Assembly (NCBI GenBank): GCA_012840015.1
Contig: DUMF01000006.1
Coordinates: 1 to 64,000 of the forward strand
Reading direction: 5' to 3'
From: Bacillota bacterium
GTDB taxonomy: Bacteria > Bacillota > Sulfobacillia > DUMF01
Length of the DNA stretch: 64,000 nucleotides
Shown: piece by piece, positions 17,560-26,552 of the stretch
Layout: each line of letters begins with the position of its first letter
How positions within the stretch are numbered: position 1 is the stretch's first letter
Translations under genes and position numbers: made by a program
Notes under the pieces: model-generated
What the model was told of the DNA's origin: nothing
Databases searched by the model: none
The model's input: the letters and a program-made list of their open reading frames with translations, nothing else

Positions 17560-18117
17560 ATGGGCAGAAACGTGCGTATGGGCAAGAACGTAAATGAGAA
17601 CGAGAAAGCTGTCGCTACAGGGAAGTTTACATATTTACGACCCATTATGGAAGAAGACCTAGAGAAGCTCCTAGAATGGGACAACGACCCAGAGATCAAC
17701 CGGTGGACGGGTAAGAAATTTGAATCATTGGAACAGGGACATCGGTGGCTTGGCTCTTCCCGTGCGGGGAGAAGTAACAGGCTCGCTTTCGCCATCGTGA
17801 AGCATGATGGGCGGCTGGTCGGAGATCTGGAATTCGAACAGGTGAACTGGCGGTCAAAGATGGCTGAGCTCAGGATTAGTATCGGGGATAAGACCCAGTG
17901 GGGCAAGGGGCTGGGCACCGATGCCGTGCATTGCGCGCTGAGGTTTGCCAAGGAGCGTCTTCGCCTAAAACGGATGTATCTCCGGGTAGCTGCCGACAAC
18001 TCAAGAGCGATCAAGTGTTACATAAAGTGCGGCTTCAGAAAGCGGGGAGTATTGCGGGTGAGCCACACCCGTGAAGGGATGCAAGACCTTATACTAATGG
18101 AAGCGACTTTGCCTTAG
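17560..18117 (+). CDS. GNAT-family N-acetyltransferase (RimJ/RimL-like)
   Basis: The product is 185 aa. It has a RimJ/RimL-type GNAT fold: YLRPIMEEDLEKLLEWDNDP at the start, the central VGDLEFEQVNW and LRISIGDK strands, the acetyl-CoA loop TQWGKGLGTDAVHCALRFA (Q/R-x-x-G-x-G/A), and VAADNSRAIKCYIKCGFRKRG at the end. The substrate (an amine or protein N-terminus) cannot be told. The first ATG has no clear ribosome site; a second in-frame ATG at 17578 is possible. It lies just before the valS promoter. Confidence 0.87.
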   Translation: MGRNVRMGKNVNENEKAVATGKFTYLRPIMEEDLEKLLEWDNDPEINRWTGKKFESLEQGHRWLGSSRAGRSNRLAFAIVKHDGRLVGDLEFEQVNWRSKMAELRISIGDKTQWGKGLGTDAVHCALRFAKERLRLKRMYLRVAADNSRAIKCYIKCGFRKRGVLRVSHTREGMQDLILMEATLP

Positions 18118-18145
18118 AGTGCCCAATTAGGGTATAATTGGGCAC
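18109..18145 (+). promoter_or_regulatory. Putative valS promoter overlapping a perfect 10-bp palindrome
   Basis: TTGCCT (18109-18114), an 18-bp spacer, then TATAAT (18133-18138) form a sigma-A-type promoter. GTGCCCAATT (18119-18128) and AATTGGGCAC (18136-18145) are perfect 10-bp inverted arms around a 7-bp loop, so the -10 box lies inside the palindrome. It could be an operator or an RNA hairpin from upstream transcription. No T-box elements are present ahead of valS. Confidence 0.5.
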
Positions 18146-18182
18146 GAACTTCGAGGTTTTGCACTTTTCGGGGGTGCATTTA

Positions 18183-20846
18183 GTGGCTATTACTGATATA
18201 CCCAAAGTGTACGATGCCTCTCAAGTCGAGGCCGGCATTTACAAGAAGTGGCTCGAAAACGGTTACTTTAAAGCTGATGCCGGATCTAAGAAACCTGGTT
18301 TCGTTATCGTTATGCCCCCGCCCAATGTTACTGGAAACCTTCACATGGGACATGCTCTCGACAATACTATCCAAGACGTGTTGATTAGGTGGAAGCGTAT
18401 GTCCGGGTACGAAGCCTTGTGGGTGCCCGGCACTGATCATGCCAGCATTGCAACTCAACACAAGATAGAAGAGAAACTTGCTAAAGAAGGGATCACGAGG
18501 TGGGACCTGGGCAGGGAAAAGTTCCTGGAGAAAGCCTGGGAGTGGAAGGAAAGGTATGAGGCGAATATACTCAATCAGCTGAAACGGCTGGGAGCCTCGT
18601 GCGATTGGTCAAGGACCAGGTTCACTATGGACGAGGGTTGCTCCCGTGCGGTGCTCGAGGTTTTTACCAGACTCTATAAGAAAGGTTTGATTTACCGCGG
18701 GCAATACATCACGAATTGGTGTCCGGAGTGTAACACCGTAATCTCGGATATCGAAGTGGAATACCGGGAGGACGCAGGTAAGCTTTACTACGTCAGGTAC
18801 CCTGCTGCTGATGGAGACGGCTATATCGTTGTAGCCACCACAAGGCCAGAGACGATGCCTGGAGACGTCGCGGTGGCTGTGCACCCCCAGGACGAGAGGT
18901 ACAGGCGCTTCGTAGGGAGGAGGGTGATCCTACCTCCTATGGGACGCGAGATTCCGGTGATCGCAGACGAGTATGCGGACCCGAACTTCGGCACGGGCGC
19001 CGTGAAAGTCACACCGGGTCACGACCCTTCCGACTTCGAGGCAGGGAAACGCCATGGTCTACCCATCGTCAATGTGATGGATAAGAACGGCCGGATGAAT
19101 CAGAATGCCGGTAAGTATGCCGGCATGACGAGGGATGAGTGCCGGGCCACCATCGTGAAGTTCCTTGGGGAGAATGGCTACCTCGAGAAGGTTGAGGACT
19201 ACAAGCACTCGGTCGGGCACTGCTACAGGTGTGGCTCTACGGTGGAGCCCCTTGTGTCTGAACAGTGGTTCGTGAAAATGAAGCCACTGGCTGAACCAGC
19301 AATACGCGCGGTCAAGGAAGGCCGGATCAAGTTCGTGCCGGAGCGGTTCGATAAGATATATCTTAACTGGATGGAGAATATTCGCGACTGGTGCATCTCC
19401 AGGCAGCTCTGGTGGGGCCACAGGATTCCCGCGTGGTACTGTAAGGATTGCGGAGAAATGATCGTGCAGACCACGGCGCCTGAGAAATGTCCGGGCTGTG
19501 GGGGAGTAATACTGGAGCAGGATCCCGATGTGCTCGACACGTGGTTCAGCTCAGCGCTGTGGCCGTTCTCCACTTTGGGTTGGCCGGACGACACCGAGGA
19601 TTTGAGAAGGTTCTATCCTACCAGCGTGCTCGTTACGGGTTATGACATCATCTTCTTCTGGGTGGCGCGGATGATTTTGATGGGGATAGAGTTCACGGGC
19701 TCGGAACCATTTGAGCACGTGTTAGTACACGGACTTGTGCGCGACGCTCTCGGGAGAAAGATGTCCAAATCCCTGGGGAACGGAATAGATCCACTAGAAG
19801 TGATCGACAAATACGGTGCCGATGCCTTGCGTTTCAGCCTCATAACGGGTAACACCCCTGGAAACGACATGAGGTTTTCGTGGGAAAAGGCTGAGGGTGC
19901 CAGAAACTTCTGCAATAAGATTTGGAATGCTGCGCGCTTCGTGGCGATGAATCTCGAAGGGTTCAACCCGCTCGATATCGACAGCGTCAAGCTCGAGGTG
20001 GAAGACACTTGGATAGAGGGAAGGTTTGAAACCGTATGCCGTGCGGTCAACGCGGCCATGCAGCGCTACGAGCTGGGAGAGGCGGCTCGGGAGCTATACG
20101 ATTTCTTCTGGGGCGATTTCTGTGATTGGTATATAGAGATGGTAAAGCCGAGGCTGGCGCTGGACGAAGGCAATCCTTCCAAGATCGCCGCTCGGTACAC
20201 CCTATGGCGAATAATTGAGGGCAGCATGCGCTTGCTTCACCCGTTTATGCCGTTCATAACGGAGGAGATATGGGGTAAGTTGCCTCACGAGGGAGAGGCA
20301 TTGATCGTGGCACGGTACCCTGTCGCGCCGGACGTGGAAAAGTACGAAGAGCTTTACGGAGCTGTCACGAGGAAAATCTCTTCCGTACAGGAAGTTGTCC
20401 GGGCGATTCGAAACATGAGGCAGGAGCTCAATGTCCAGCCTGGCAGGGAGGTGCAGGCGATAATCCGGGTGGCCGATCCCGACTACTTACCCACGTTCAA
20501 GGAGTTCCGGAGCATGATCGAAAACCTATCCGACAGTAAGGTGCAGATACAACTGATCGCTGGAGAAGCGAGAATGAAGAAGGCCCTGTCCAGCGTCGTG
20601 AGCGGTGGCACGGTTTACCTTCCTTTAGAAGGATTGGTTGATCCGGCGCAGGAGATTGCCAGGGTAAAGAAGGCTCGGGAAGAAGCCCTCATTGATTTCG
20701 AACGTTCCAAGCAAAGGTTGTCAAATCAGGGGTTTCTGCAGAAGGCGCCGCCAGAGGTGGTAGAGAAGGAAAGGGCTAATTATGCGGAGCTCGAAGCCAG
20801 GATAAGGCGGCTAGACGAAAGGCTGGGGGTGCTGAATGAACTATGA
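18183..20846 (+). CDS. valS: Valyl-tRNA synthetase
   Basis: The product is 887 aa from the GTG at 18183, after GGGGGTG; the open frame begins 15 codons earlier. Class I signatures are clear: PPPNVTGNLHMGHALDN (HMGH motif from residue 54), GTDHASIATQ, the editing domain with TTRPETMPGDVAVAVHP, and KMSKSLGNGIDP (Lys526). Two CxxC pairs (CYRC, CKDCG...CPGCGG) are present. The C-terminus has a coiled-coil tRNA-binding arm (AREEALIDFERSKQRL). The enzyme charges tRNA-Val in the cytoplasm. It overlaps folC by 11 bp, the common valS-folC order. Confidence 0.98.
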   Translation: MAITDIPKVYDASQVEAGIYKKWLENGYFKADAGSKKPGFVIVMPPPNVTGNLHMGHALDNTIQDVLIRWKRMSGYEALWVPGTDHASIATQHKIEEKLAKEGITRWDLGREKFLEKAWEWKERYEANILNQLKRLGASCDWSRTRFTMDEGCSRAVLEVFTRLYKKGLIYRGQYITNWCPECNTVISDIEVEYREDAGKLYYVRYPAADGDGYIVVATTRPETMPGDVAVAVHPQDERYRRFVGRRVILPPMGREIPVIADEYADPNFGTGAVKVTPGHDPSDFEAGKRHGLPIVNVMDKNGRMNQNAGKYAGMTRDECRATIVKFLGENGYLEKVEDYKHSVGHCYRCGSTVEPLVSEQWFVKMKPLAEPAIRAVKEGRIKFVPERFDKIYLNWMENIRDWCISRQLWWGHRIPAWYCKDCGEMIVQTTAPEKCPGCGGVILEQDPDVLDTWFSSALWPFSTLGWPDDTEDLRRFYPTSVLVTGYDIIFFWVARMILMGIEFTGSEPFEHVLVHGLVRDALGRKMSKSLGNGIDPLEVIDKYGADALRFSLITGNTPGNDMRFSWEKAEGARNFCNKIWNAARFVAMNLEGFNPLDIDSVKLEVEDTWIEGRFETVCRAVNAAMQRYELGEAARELYDFFWGDFCDWYIEMVKPRLALDEGNPSKIAARYTLWRIIEGSMRLLHPFMPFITEEIWGKLPHEGEALIVARYPVAPDVEKYEELYGAVTRKISSVQEVVRAIRNMRQELNVQPGREVQAIIRVADPDYLPTFKEFRSMIENLSDSKVQIQLIAGEARMKKALSSVVSGGTVYLPLEGLVDPAQEIARVKKAREEALIDFERSKQRLSNQGFLQKAPPEVVEKERANYAELEARIRRLDERLGVLNEL

Positions 20847-22566
20847 GGAAGCACTAGCTTTCCTCAATGGGCTACCTTCGTTCGGCAGGCAGCCGGGCCT
20901 GGGACGAATGGGGAGGTTGATGAAAGCGCTCGGCAGCCCCCACAAAGGCCCGAAGTGGGTCCATGTCGCTGGCACCAACGCCAAGGGTTCAGTGTGCGCC
21001 ATGGTCGATTCTATACTCAGAGAGGCCGGTTATGTGACTGGCCTCTACATTTCCCCTCACTTGGAACGATTCGAGGAAAGAATATCCGTTAATTCTTGCT
21101 CCATAACGAGGGAAGACGTAGCGCGTCTCGTTAAGCGCTTGGCGCAAATGGTGAAAGAGCTGTTCGATGAGCCCATCACCCACTTCGAATTCGTGACCGC
21201 AATGTGCTTCGAATACTTCAGAGAGCTGGGGATAGAAGTGGGCGTGCTGGAAGTGGGTCTCGGGGGACGGTTGGATGCTACCAACATCATCGAGGATCCA
21301 GCGGTGGTCGTGATAACCCCCGTAAGCTTGGACCACACCGATAGACTCGGGCATACCGTCACCGAAATAGCCCGTGAGAAGGCTGGAATAATCAAACGGG
21401 GGGCGATAGTAGTTTGCGGCCCCCAGTTGCCTGAGGCCGAAGTAGTAGTCCGCGAGACCTGTGCCATGAACGGCTGTAGGATATTCGATGTCCGGGAAGG
21501 AGTGAGCTGGCAGGAGCGGAGTTTCGGCCTTGATGGGCAGGAGCTGGAGATCGAGACTCCCAAGAGGCATCTATCGGGAGTGCGTATACCCTTACTTGGG
21601 AGGCACCAGCAGGCGAACGCTGCTACGGCGGTGCTCGTGGCGGATGCTTTGGGCGAATCAGGGCTCGAGATCGACGATGACGCGGTGAAGGCGGGGCTAG
21701 CCAAGGTGAAGTGGCCCGGCAGACTGGAAATCCTGAAGAGGGAGCCATGTGTGGTCGTGGACGGTGCTCACAATCCTGCAGCGGCAGCAGCACTGTCTCA
21801 GGCACTGAAGGACCTATTCCCCGGCAAGAGGCTGGTCCTTTTGCTGGGGATGTTGCGCGATAAAGCTGTGAAAGACGTAGTGGAGCGGCTGGTACCTTTG
21901 GCGGAAACGGTCGTCGTGAGTTCCCCCCCAAGTGCACGAGCGCTTCCAGCTGAGAAACTGGCAGAACATGTTAAGGCTCATACACATAATGTGATAGTGC
22001 GAGAGGAAATTGAGCAAGGGATGGACGAGGCGCTCGGTATGTTGAACGCTTGCGATGTTCTATGCATTACAGGATCGCTATACATGGTTGGAAAAGCACG
22101 TGAGCACCTCTTGGGGAGTGGGGTGAACCGGGGAGTGAAAGCGGCCACTCGTGTCAGGTTCCGTAGGCTCGATCCGGGGAAGCTCGGCTTTTGCGAGGCA
22201 TCCAAGGAAGCCGGTATCCATGTTTACTCCAACGCAGAACATTTCGAACGAAGCTTCGGCGTAAGCGAGAAACGACTAGGGGTGAATTTTCGTAGCGAAG
22301 TGGTGTGCCTCGTTTCTAGAGGTACCAAACCCACAGGAGGATATTCCATAAACGTAAAAGAGGTGCGCCGCGAGGGCGACACTATTGTGATCGATGTAAC
22401 GACAAATGATCCTGGACCATACCAGTTCGTCACTATGATGATGTGTACACCGCTAGCTGTGATCGCGCTTCCAAAGAGGGAGTTACAGGGTAGCACCGAA
22501 CTTTGCTTTGTTGTCACAGATACTACGGGATGCACGCTGGCTTCCAGACGGGCCCTAATCTGGTGA
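20836..22566 (+). CDS. folC: Folylpolyglutamate/dihydrofolate synthase FolC with PrcB-like C-terminal domain
   Basis: The product is 576 aa; a usual FolC is about 420-440. Residues 1-430 are FolC: VAGTNAKGSVCAMVDSILRE (P-loop), SPHLERFEERISVN, LEVGLGGRLDATN and VVDGAHNPAAAAAL. It adds glutamates to folates using ATP. FolC similarity ends near GSLYMVGKAREHLLGSG. About 145 extra residues follow without a stop, ending in a PrcB-like domain (GTKPTGGYSINVKEV from about residue 496, then PGPYQFV and TPLAVIALPK). An internal GTG at 22123 with GGGGAG upstream could start the PrcB part alone, but the reading frame is continuous. Confidence 0.93.
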   Translation: MNYEEALAFLNGLPSFGRQPGLGRMGRLMKALGSPHKGPKWVHVAGTNAKGSVCAMVDSILREAGYVTGLYISPHLERFEERISVNSCSITREDVARLVKRLAQMVKELFDEPITHFEFVTAMCFEYFRELGIEVGVLEVGLGGRLDATNIIEDPAVVVITPVSLDHTDRLGHTVTEIAREKAGIIKRGAIVVCGPQLPEAEVVVRETCAMNGCRIFDVREGVSWQERSFGLDGQELEIETPKRHLSGVRIPLLGRHQQANAATAVLVADALGESGLEIDDDAVKAGLAKVKWPGRLEILKREPCVVVDGAHNPAAAAALSQALKDLFPGKRLVLLLGMLRDKAVKDVVERLVPLAETVVVSSPPSARALPAEKLAEHVKAHTHNVIVREEIEQGMDEALGMLNACDVLCITGSLYMVGKAREHLLGSGVNRGVKAATRVRFRRLDPGKLGFCEASKEAGIHVYSNAEHFERSFGVSEKRLGVNFRSEVVCLVSRGTKPTGGYSINVKEVRREGDTIVIDVTTNDPGPYQFVTMMMCTPLAVIALPKRELQGSTELCFVVTDTTGCTLASRRALIW

Positions 22567-22581
22567 GGAGTGTGGTAGGTA

Positions 22582-23442
22582 TTGGAGAGACGGCATCGGA
22601 GGACGGTCAGGCGCGATCGCGCACGCCGGTTGACCAAAAGAGGCGCTTTGGTACTGCTGGTTATTCTCATCTGGGGAGGATGCGTGCTGGCCGGTTTCGT
22701 GCTGGCAAAGTACATCATAACTCCCTACTTATTGTCGAATAGGCTTCCTACTTCAAAAGTAGACAAGCCCACAATCGCCCAGCCGTCGGAGCCGGTGCAG
22801 CAATTACCATCTCAGCCGCGTACGGATCAGCCTTCGCAGACTCCACCACCCGAGGCAGCGGCCGGTACCGTGGTGCTACCAGCCATGCGGCTTTACAAGA
22901 TTCAGCTGGGTGCGTTCTCTACACAGGCTAATGCCGAAGCAGCCAGAGGCCAGGTGCAATCAAAGGGGCTCAGTGCCATGGTCGTCCAGAGCGGTGGAGC
23001 ATACAGGGTGATGGGTGCTTATACGGCGTCTCAGGATGGTGCCAGAGCGGCCTCTGCGGCCTACAAACGTGCTGGCTTCGAGACTTACGTCGATGCGCTT
23101 CAGATCTCCCAACGGCAAGTGAAAACCGAACTAGACGCGAAGGCAGTCCAATCTGCTCTGAACGAGGGCGTCAAGTTCCTTGAGGAAATGGCTGCCAGGT
23201 GGGACAAGTTCTACCTAGGGCAGGGCGTGCTTCAAGTCCCCCCATCACAGGGGATAGCGTCTGCGCTGAGCCGTCTGTCTGCTATGGGAAAACTAGATAT
23301 AGCCGGCGAGAATGTGAAGAAGCTGTTAAGCGCGTGCAAGGAGGTTGCTGCCGCGGGTAACAGTGCGAGTCCCGCTACCATGGAAAAGTTCATGGATGCG
23401 GTGAACCGATACTGGTTCCTGACAGGCGACAGCAGGTTGTGA
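22582..23442 (+). CDS. SPOR-domain membrane protein
   Basis: The product is 286 aa; TTG start after GGAG. A basic N-terminus precedes one transmembrane helix (LVLLVILIWGGCVLAGFVL, about residues 24-42), then a Pro/Gln-rich linker and a SPOR domain at about 103-175 (YKIQLGAFSTQANAEAARGQ ... GGAYRVMGAYTASQDGARAA). The last 110 residues are helical and unidentified. SPOR domains bind denuded septal peptidoglycan, so a role in division or cell-wall work outside the membrane is likely. It follows folC by 15 bp and precedes a terminator. Confidence 0.85.
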   Translation: MERRHRRTVRRDRARRLTKRGALVLLVILIWGGCVLAGFVLAKYIITPYLLSNRLPTSKVDKPTIAQPSEPVQQLPSQPRTDQPSQTPPPEAAAGTVVLPAMRLYKIQLGAFSTQANAEAARGQVQSKGLSAMVVQSGGAYRVMGAYTASQDGARAASAAYKRAGFETYVDALQISQRQVKTELDAKAVQSALNEGVKFLEEMAARWDKFYLGQGVLQVPPSQGIASALSRLSAMGKLDIAGENVKKLLSACKEVAAAGNSASPATMEKFMDAVNRYWFLTGDSRL

Positions 23443-23467
23443 TATCATCTTCTCGGCGTTAGGCAAG

Positions 23468-23504
23468 CTCTGCGCTTGGATAGTGAGGCGCAGGGATCTT
23501 TTTT
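23468..23504 (+). terminator. Rho-independent terminator before rnfC
   Basis: CTCTGCGC (23468-23475) pairs with GCGCAGGG (23488-23495), 8 bp with one G-T pair, and is followed by a T-rich run to 23504. It ends the valS-folC-SPOR unit, or acts as an attenuator for the rnf operon that begins 20 bp later. Confidence 0.75.
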
Positions 23505-23523
23505 GGTGATAGGGGGGATTTCG

Positions 23524-24858
23524 TTGATAGCGGTGAAGGGCTTTAGGGGTGGCGTCCATCCTCCGACGAACAAGCACCTGACTGAAGACAAACCGATCAG
23601 GAAAGCGAGCGAGCCTGCCAGAGCCATCGTACTTTTGTCCCAACACACTGGCGCGCCATGCGAACCTCTCGTAAAAGTGGGCGATTACGTTAAGGTCGGG
23701 CAGAAGATAGGCGATTCCAAAGCCTTCGTCTCGGCCAGCGTACATTCCCCCGTCTCAGGCAAGGTGGCTTCGATAGAGCCATGGATTCACCCTGCACTGG
23801 GCAAGAAAGTCCCTGCAGTGATAATCGATTCCGACGGACAATCTACTTTGCACGAAAGTGTTACACCGAAGGGTTCTGCCGAAAGCTTAAGTCAGGAAGA
23901 GATCCGTGCGATAATCAGAGAATCCGGCCTCGTAGGCCTGGGGGGCGCATGCTTTCCAACAGCCGTAAAGGTCTCTCCCCCTAAGGGCAAGACCATAGAC
24001 ACCTTCTTGCTTAACGGGGCTGAGTGCGAGCCCTATCTTACTGCGGATCACAGGATCATGCTCGAGCGCGCGGACTTAGTCGTAGAGGGCGCGAAGGCGC
24101 TCATGCGGGCGGCGGGAGTCCGTAAAGGCATAATTTGCATAGAGGACAATAAGGCCGATGCTGTGAAAGCTGTGGAACGGGCGCTGAGGGGTGTCAGCGG
24201 TTTGGAGATAGCCGTTCTGCCTACTCATTATCCGCAAGGAGCTGAGAAGCAGCTGATTAAGGCCGTGCTTGGCAGAGAGGTACCTCCGCCGCCGGGACTG
24301 CCGCTAGACGTAGGTGTGGTGGTATCCAACGTTGGTACGGCAGCGGCTCTCGCTACCACGCTGCGGACAGGTCTCCCGCTAATTAGCCGCATAGTGACTG
24401 TGACCGGGCAATCTGTAGTCGAGCCCTCCAATCTGGAAGTTAAGATCGGTACCCTCTTCAGCTCAGTGATACAAGATTGCGGTGGCCTGAAAGGTGAGCC
24501 TGGAAAGCTGATCATGGGAGGGCCGATGATGGGTGTGGCGCAATACACCATGGAGGCTCCCGTGGTAAAAGGCACCTCTGGGCTCTTGGTGATGAGTCCG
24601 GAGGAGGCCAGAGAAGAGGAAGGGACGAACTGTATAAGGTGCGGTCGCTGCGTAGAAGCATGCCCCGTAAATCTTATGCCTCTGTTTATCAGGGCATACA
24701 CTGAGGCGGGAAAGTGGGATATGGTGGAAAGATACGATGCGTTTGATTGCATTGAATGCGGGTGCTGTGCCTACGTTTGTCCTGCCAAGATACCCCTGGT
24801 GCAGTGGATCAGGCTGGGTAAGAATGAACTGATGTCCAGACGAAAGGGGGGCAAGTAG
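23524..24858 (+). CDS. rnfC: Rnf electron transport complex subunit C
   Basis: The product is 444 aa from the TTG at 23524, chosen because GGGGGG lies 8 nt upstream and the product then begins MIAVKGFRGGVHPPTNK, the normal RnfC start. The middle holds the NADH/FMN-binding Rossmann-like region (GLVGLGGACFPTAVKVSPP, LNGAECEPYLTADHR) and an SLBB segment. Two 4Fe-4S motifs close the protein: CIRCGRCVEACP and CIECGCCAYVCP. RnfC is the cytoplasmic NADH-side subunit of the ferredoxin:NAD+ oxidoreductase that pumps Na+ or H+. Confidence 0.96.
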   Translation: MIAVKGFRGGVHPPTNKHLTEDKPIRKASEPARAIVLLSQHTGAPCEPLVKVGDYVKVGQKIGDSKAFVSASVHSPVSGKVASIEPWIHPALGKKVPAVIIDSDGQSTLHESVTPKGSAESLSQEEIRAIIRESGLVGLGGACFPTAVKVSPPKGKTIDTFLLNGAECEPYLTADHRIMLERADLVVEGAKALMRAAGVRKGIICIEDNKADAVKAVERALRGVSGLEIAVLPTHYPQGAEKQLIKAVLGREVPPPPGLPLDVGVVVSNVGTAAALATTLRTGLPLISRIVTVTGQSVVEPSNLEVKIGTLFSSVIQDCGGLKGEPGKLIMGGPMMGVAQYTMEAPVVKGTSGLLVMSPEEAREEEGTNCIRCGRCVEACPVNLMPLFIRAYTEAGKWDMVERYDAFDCIECGCCAYVCPAKIPLVQWIRLGKNELMSRRKGGK

Positions 24859-24859
24859 C

Positions 24860-25933
24860 ATGTTGAAAGTGACCTCGTCGCCCCACATAAGGGCCCAGGA
24901 GAACACCAGATATTTAATGAGATGGGTACTTATCGCGCTGGCGCCATCTGCGCTATATTCCGTTTATCTTATCGGGACAAATGCCCTCTCGGTCATATTA
25001 GTGAGCGTTCTTTCCTGTTTGGGAGTGGAAGTGATCTGGCATAACCTTCGGGATGGCAAGCACGTGTCGAGGACATGGTGGGAGTTGGTCTTTCTGCTGG
25101 CGATCCCGCTGCTTGGGATGGTGCCTGCTTTGGGTGCGTTCGTGCAATGGATCGAATGCGTTGCGATACTCGTGGTGCTTTGGTTCGAGAGGGAGCACCG
25201 TTTCGATGGTAGCGCGGCAGTCACCGGGCTTTTGCTGGCGATGGTACTGCCACCGATGATACCATGGTGGGTTCCGTTCTTCGGCGCGATACTTGCCATC
25301 GCCATTGGCAAAGAAATCTTCGGAGGGCTGGGTTACAATGTATTCAACCCTGCACTCGTTGCTAGAGCTGCCTTGTTGATATCATGGCCGAGGTACCTTA
25401 CAGCGGGGTGGTTCAAGCCCGTTGTGGATGCATCTACTTCTGCGACGCCCTTGGTGCTGTTCAAAAACAGGCTGGGAGCAGAGGTAAGCGCAGTTTATGG
25501 CCCACTTCTTTTCTCTAACACGGGCGGATGTATCGGCGAAGTGTCTGCATTTTTGCTCTTGCTGGGCGGGTTAGTATTAGCTTGGAAAAAGGTGATCCAC
25601 GTAGAAATCCCGCTGGCTTACCTGGGTACTATGGCAGTTTTCGCTGCTCTGGCTCATAACGACCCGATTTTCCACTTACTGGCTGGTGGAGCTATGCTCG
25701 GAGCCTGGTTCATGGCAACCGACTACGTAACTTCGCCGCTTACCACAAAGGGCAGAATCCTGTTTGGTGTCGGCTGCGGGTTCATTACCATGCTGCTCAG
25801 ACTATATGGGAAAGCGCCCGAAGGCGTGACTTATGCCATACTGTTCATGAATATGCTAACGCCACTCATAGACAGGTCTTTGAGGCCGCGTGTCTATGGA
25901 CATATCGCAAAGCCAGTCCGAGGAGGCAAGTGA
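24860..25933 (+). CDS. rnfD: Rnf electron transport complex subunit D
   Basis: The product is 357 aa and is very hydrophobic, with about nine to ten membrane segments. The flavin-attachment region DASTSATPLVLF contains Thr196 in S-A-T, where RnfD/NqrB proteins carry covalent FMN. GGLGYNVFNPALVARA and FMATDYVTSPLTTKGR are family signatures. ApbE, encoded downstream, would attach the FMN. The gene begins 1 bp after rnfC and is followed directly by rnfE, where rnfG usually sits between them. Confidence 0.96.
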   Translation: MLKVTSSPHIRAQENTRYLMRWVLIALAPSALYSVYLIGTNALSVILVSVLSCLGVEVIWHNLRDGKHVSRTWWELVFLLAIPLLGMVPALGAFVQWIECVAILVVLWFEREHRFDGSAAVTGLLLAMVLPPMIPWWVPFFGAILAIAIGKEIFGGLGYNVFNPALVARAALLISWPRYLTAGWFKPVVDASTSATPLVLFKNRLGAEVSAVYGPLLFSNTGGCIGEVSAFLLLLGGLVLAWKKVIHVEIPLAYLGTMAVFAALAHNDPIFHLLAGGAMLGAWFMATDYVTSPLTTKGRILFGVGCGFITMLLRLYGKAPEGVTYAILFMNMLTPLIDRSLRPRVYGHIAKPVRGGK

Positions 25934-25934
25934 G

Positions 25935-26552
25935 ATGAACGGCTTGACCGGTGAGTTCGCACGGGGTGTGGTGAGAGAGAATCCCCTGCTGAGGTTAATG
26001 ATAGGTTTGTGCTCCGCGCTGGCGGTGTCAGTGAAACTGGAAAGCTCTCTGTTCATGAGCCTGGCAGTCATATTTGTGTTGACGATGTCTAACATCGTGA
26101 TTTCCGCTCTAAGGCGGGTGACCCCCGAGAACATCAGGATTCCCATATTCATCGTGGTTGTGTCCTCATTCACGACGATCGTAGACCTGGTGTTGCGCGC
26201 CTATTTCCCCGCGATTTATTCCAGGTTGGGCGTGTGGATTCCTCTGATAGTCGTGAACTGCATTATTTTGGGACGAGCGGAGGCCTATGCTTACAAGAAC
26301 AATATAATCAGGTCCGCCATGGATGGCCTGGGTATGGGGTTGGGTTACACCTTGGTGCTACTGATCATGGGCTTTGTACGAGAGCTCATTGGAACGGGAG
26401 CGATAACCTTATTAGGTGCTACACTCATACATATGGGTTCCAGGTTCGAAGCTCCCATACTAGCAATATCTTTCCCGGGTGCCTTTTTGGCTTTTGGATT
26501 GCTCATGGGCCTGCTGAATAAACTCGAGCAGCGGCAGAGGAGGGCAAAATAA
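25935..26552 (+). CDS. rnfE: Rnf electron transport complex subunit E
   Basis: The product is 205 aa from the ATG at 25935, after GAGGAGG; the frame is open 15 codons upstream inside rnfD. It has six predicted membrane helices, with family signatures VRENPLLRLMIGLCSALAV, SNIVISALRRVTP, RIPIFIVVVSSFTTIVDLV and VNCIILGRAEAYAYKNN. RnfE pairs with RnfA in the membrane around a buried iron centre. The stop overlaps the rnfA start (TAATG). Confidence 0.96.
   Translation: MNGLTGEFARGVVRENPLLRLMIGLCSALAVSVKLESSLFMSLAVIFVLTMSNIVISALRRVTPENIRIPIFIVVVSSFTTIVDLVLRAYFPAIYSRLGVWIPLIVVNCIILGRAEAYAYKNNIIRSAMDGLGMGLGYTLVLLIMGFVRELIGTGAITLLGATLIHMGSRFEAPILAISFPGAFLAFGLLMGLLNKLEQRQRRAK

Noticed and set aside
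18118-18182. Possible T-box riboswitch ahead of valS
   Set aside because: The conserved T-box sequence and specifier stem are absent in the 65 bp before the start.
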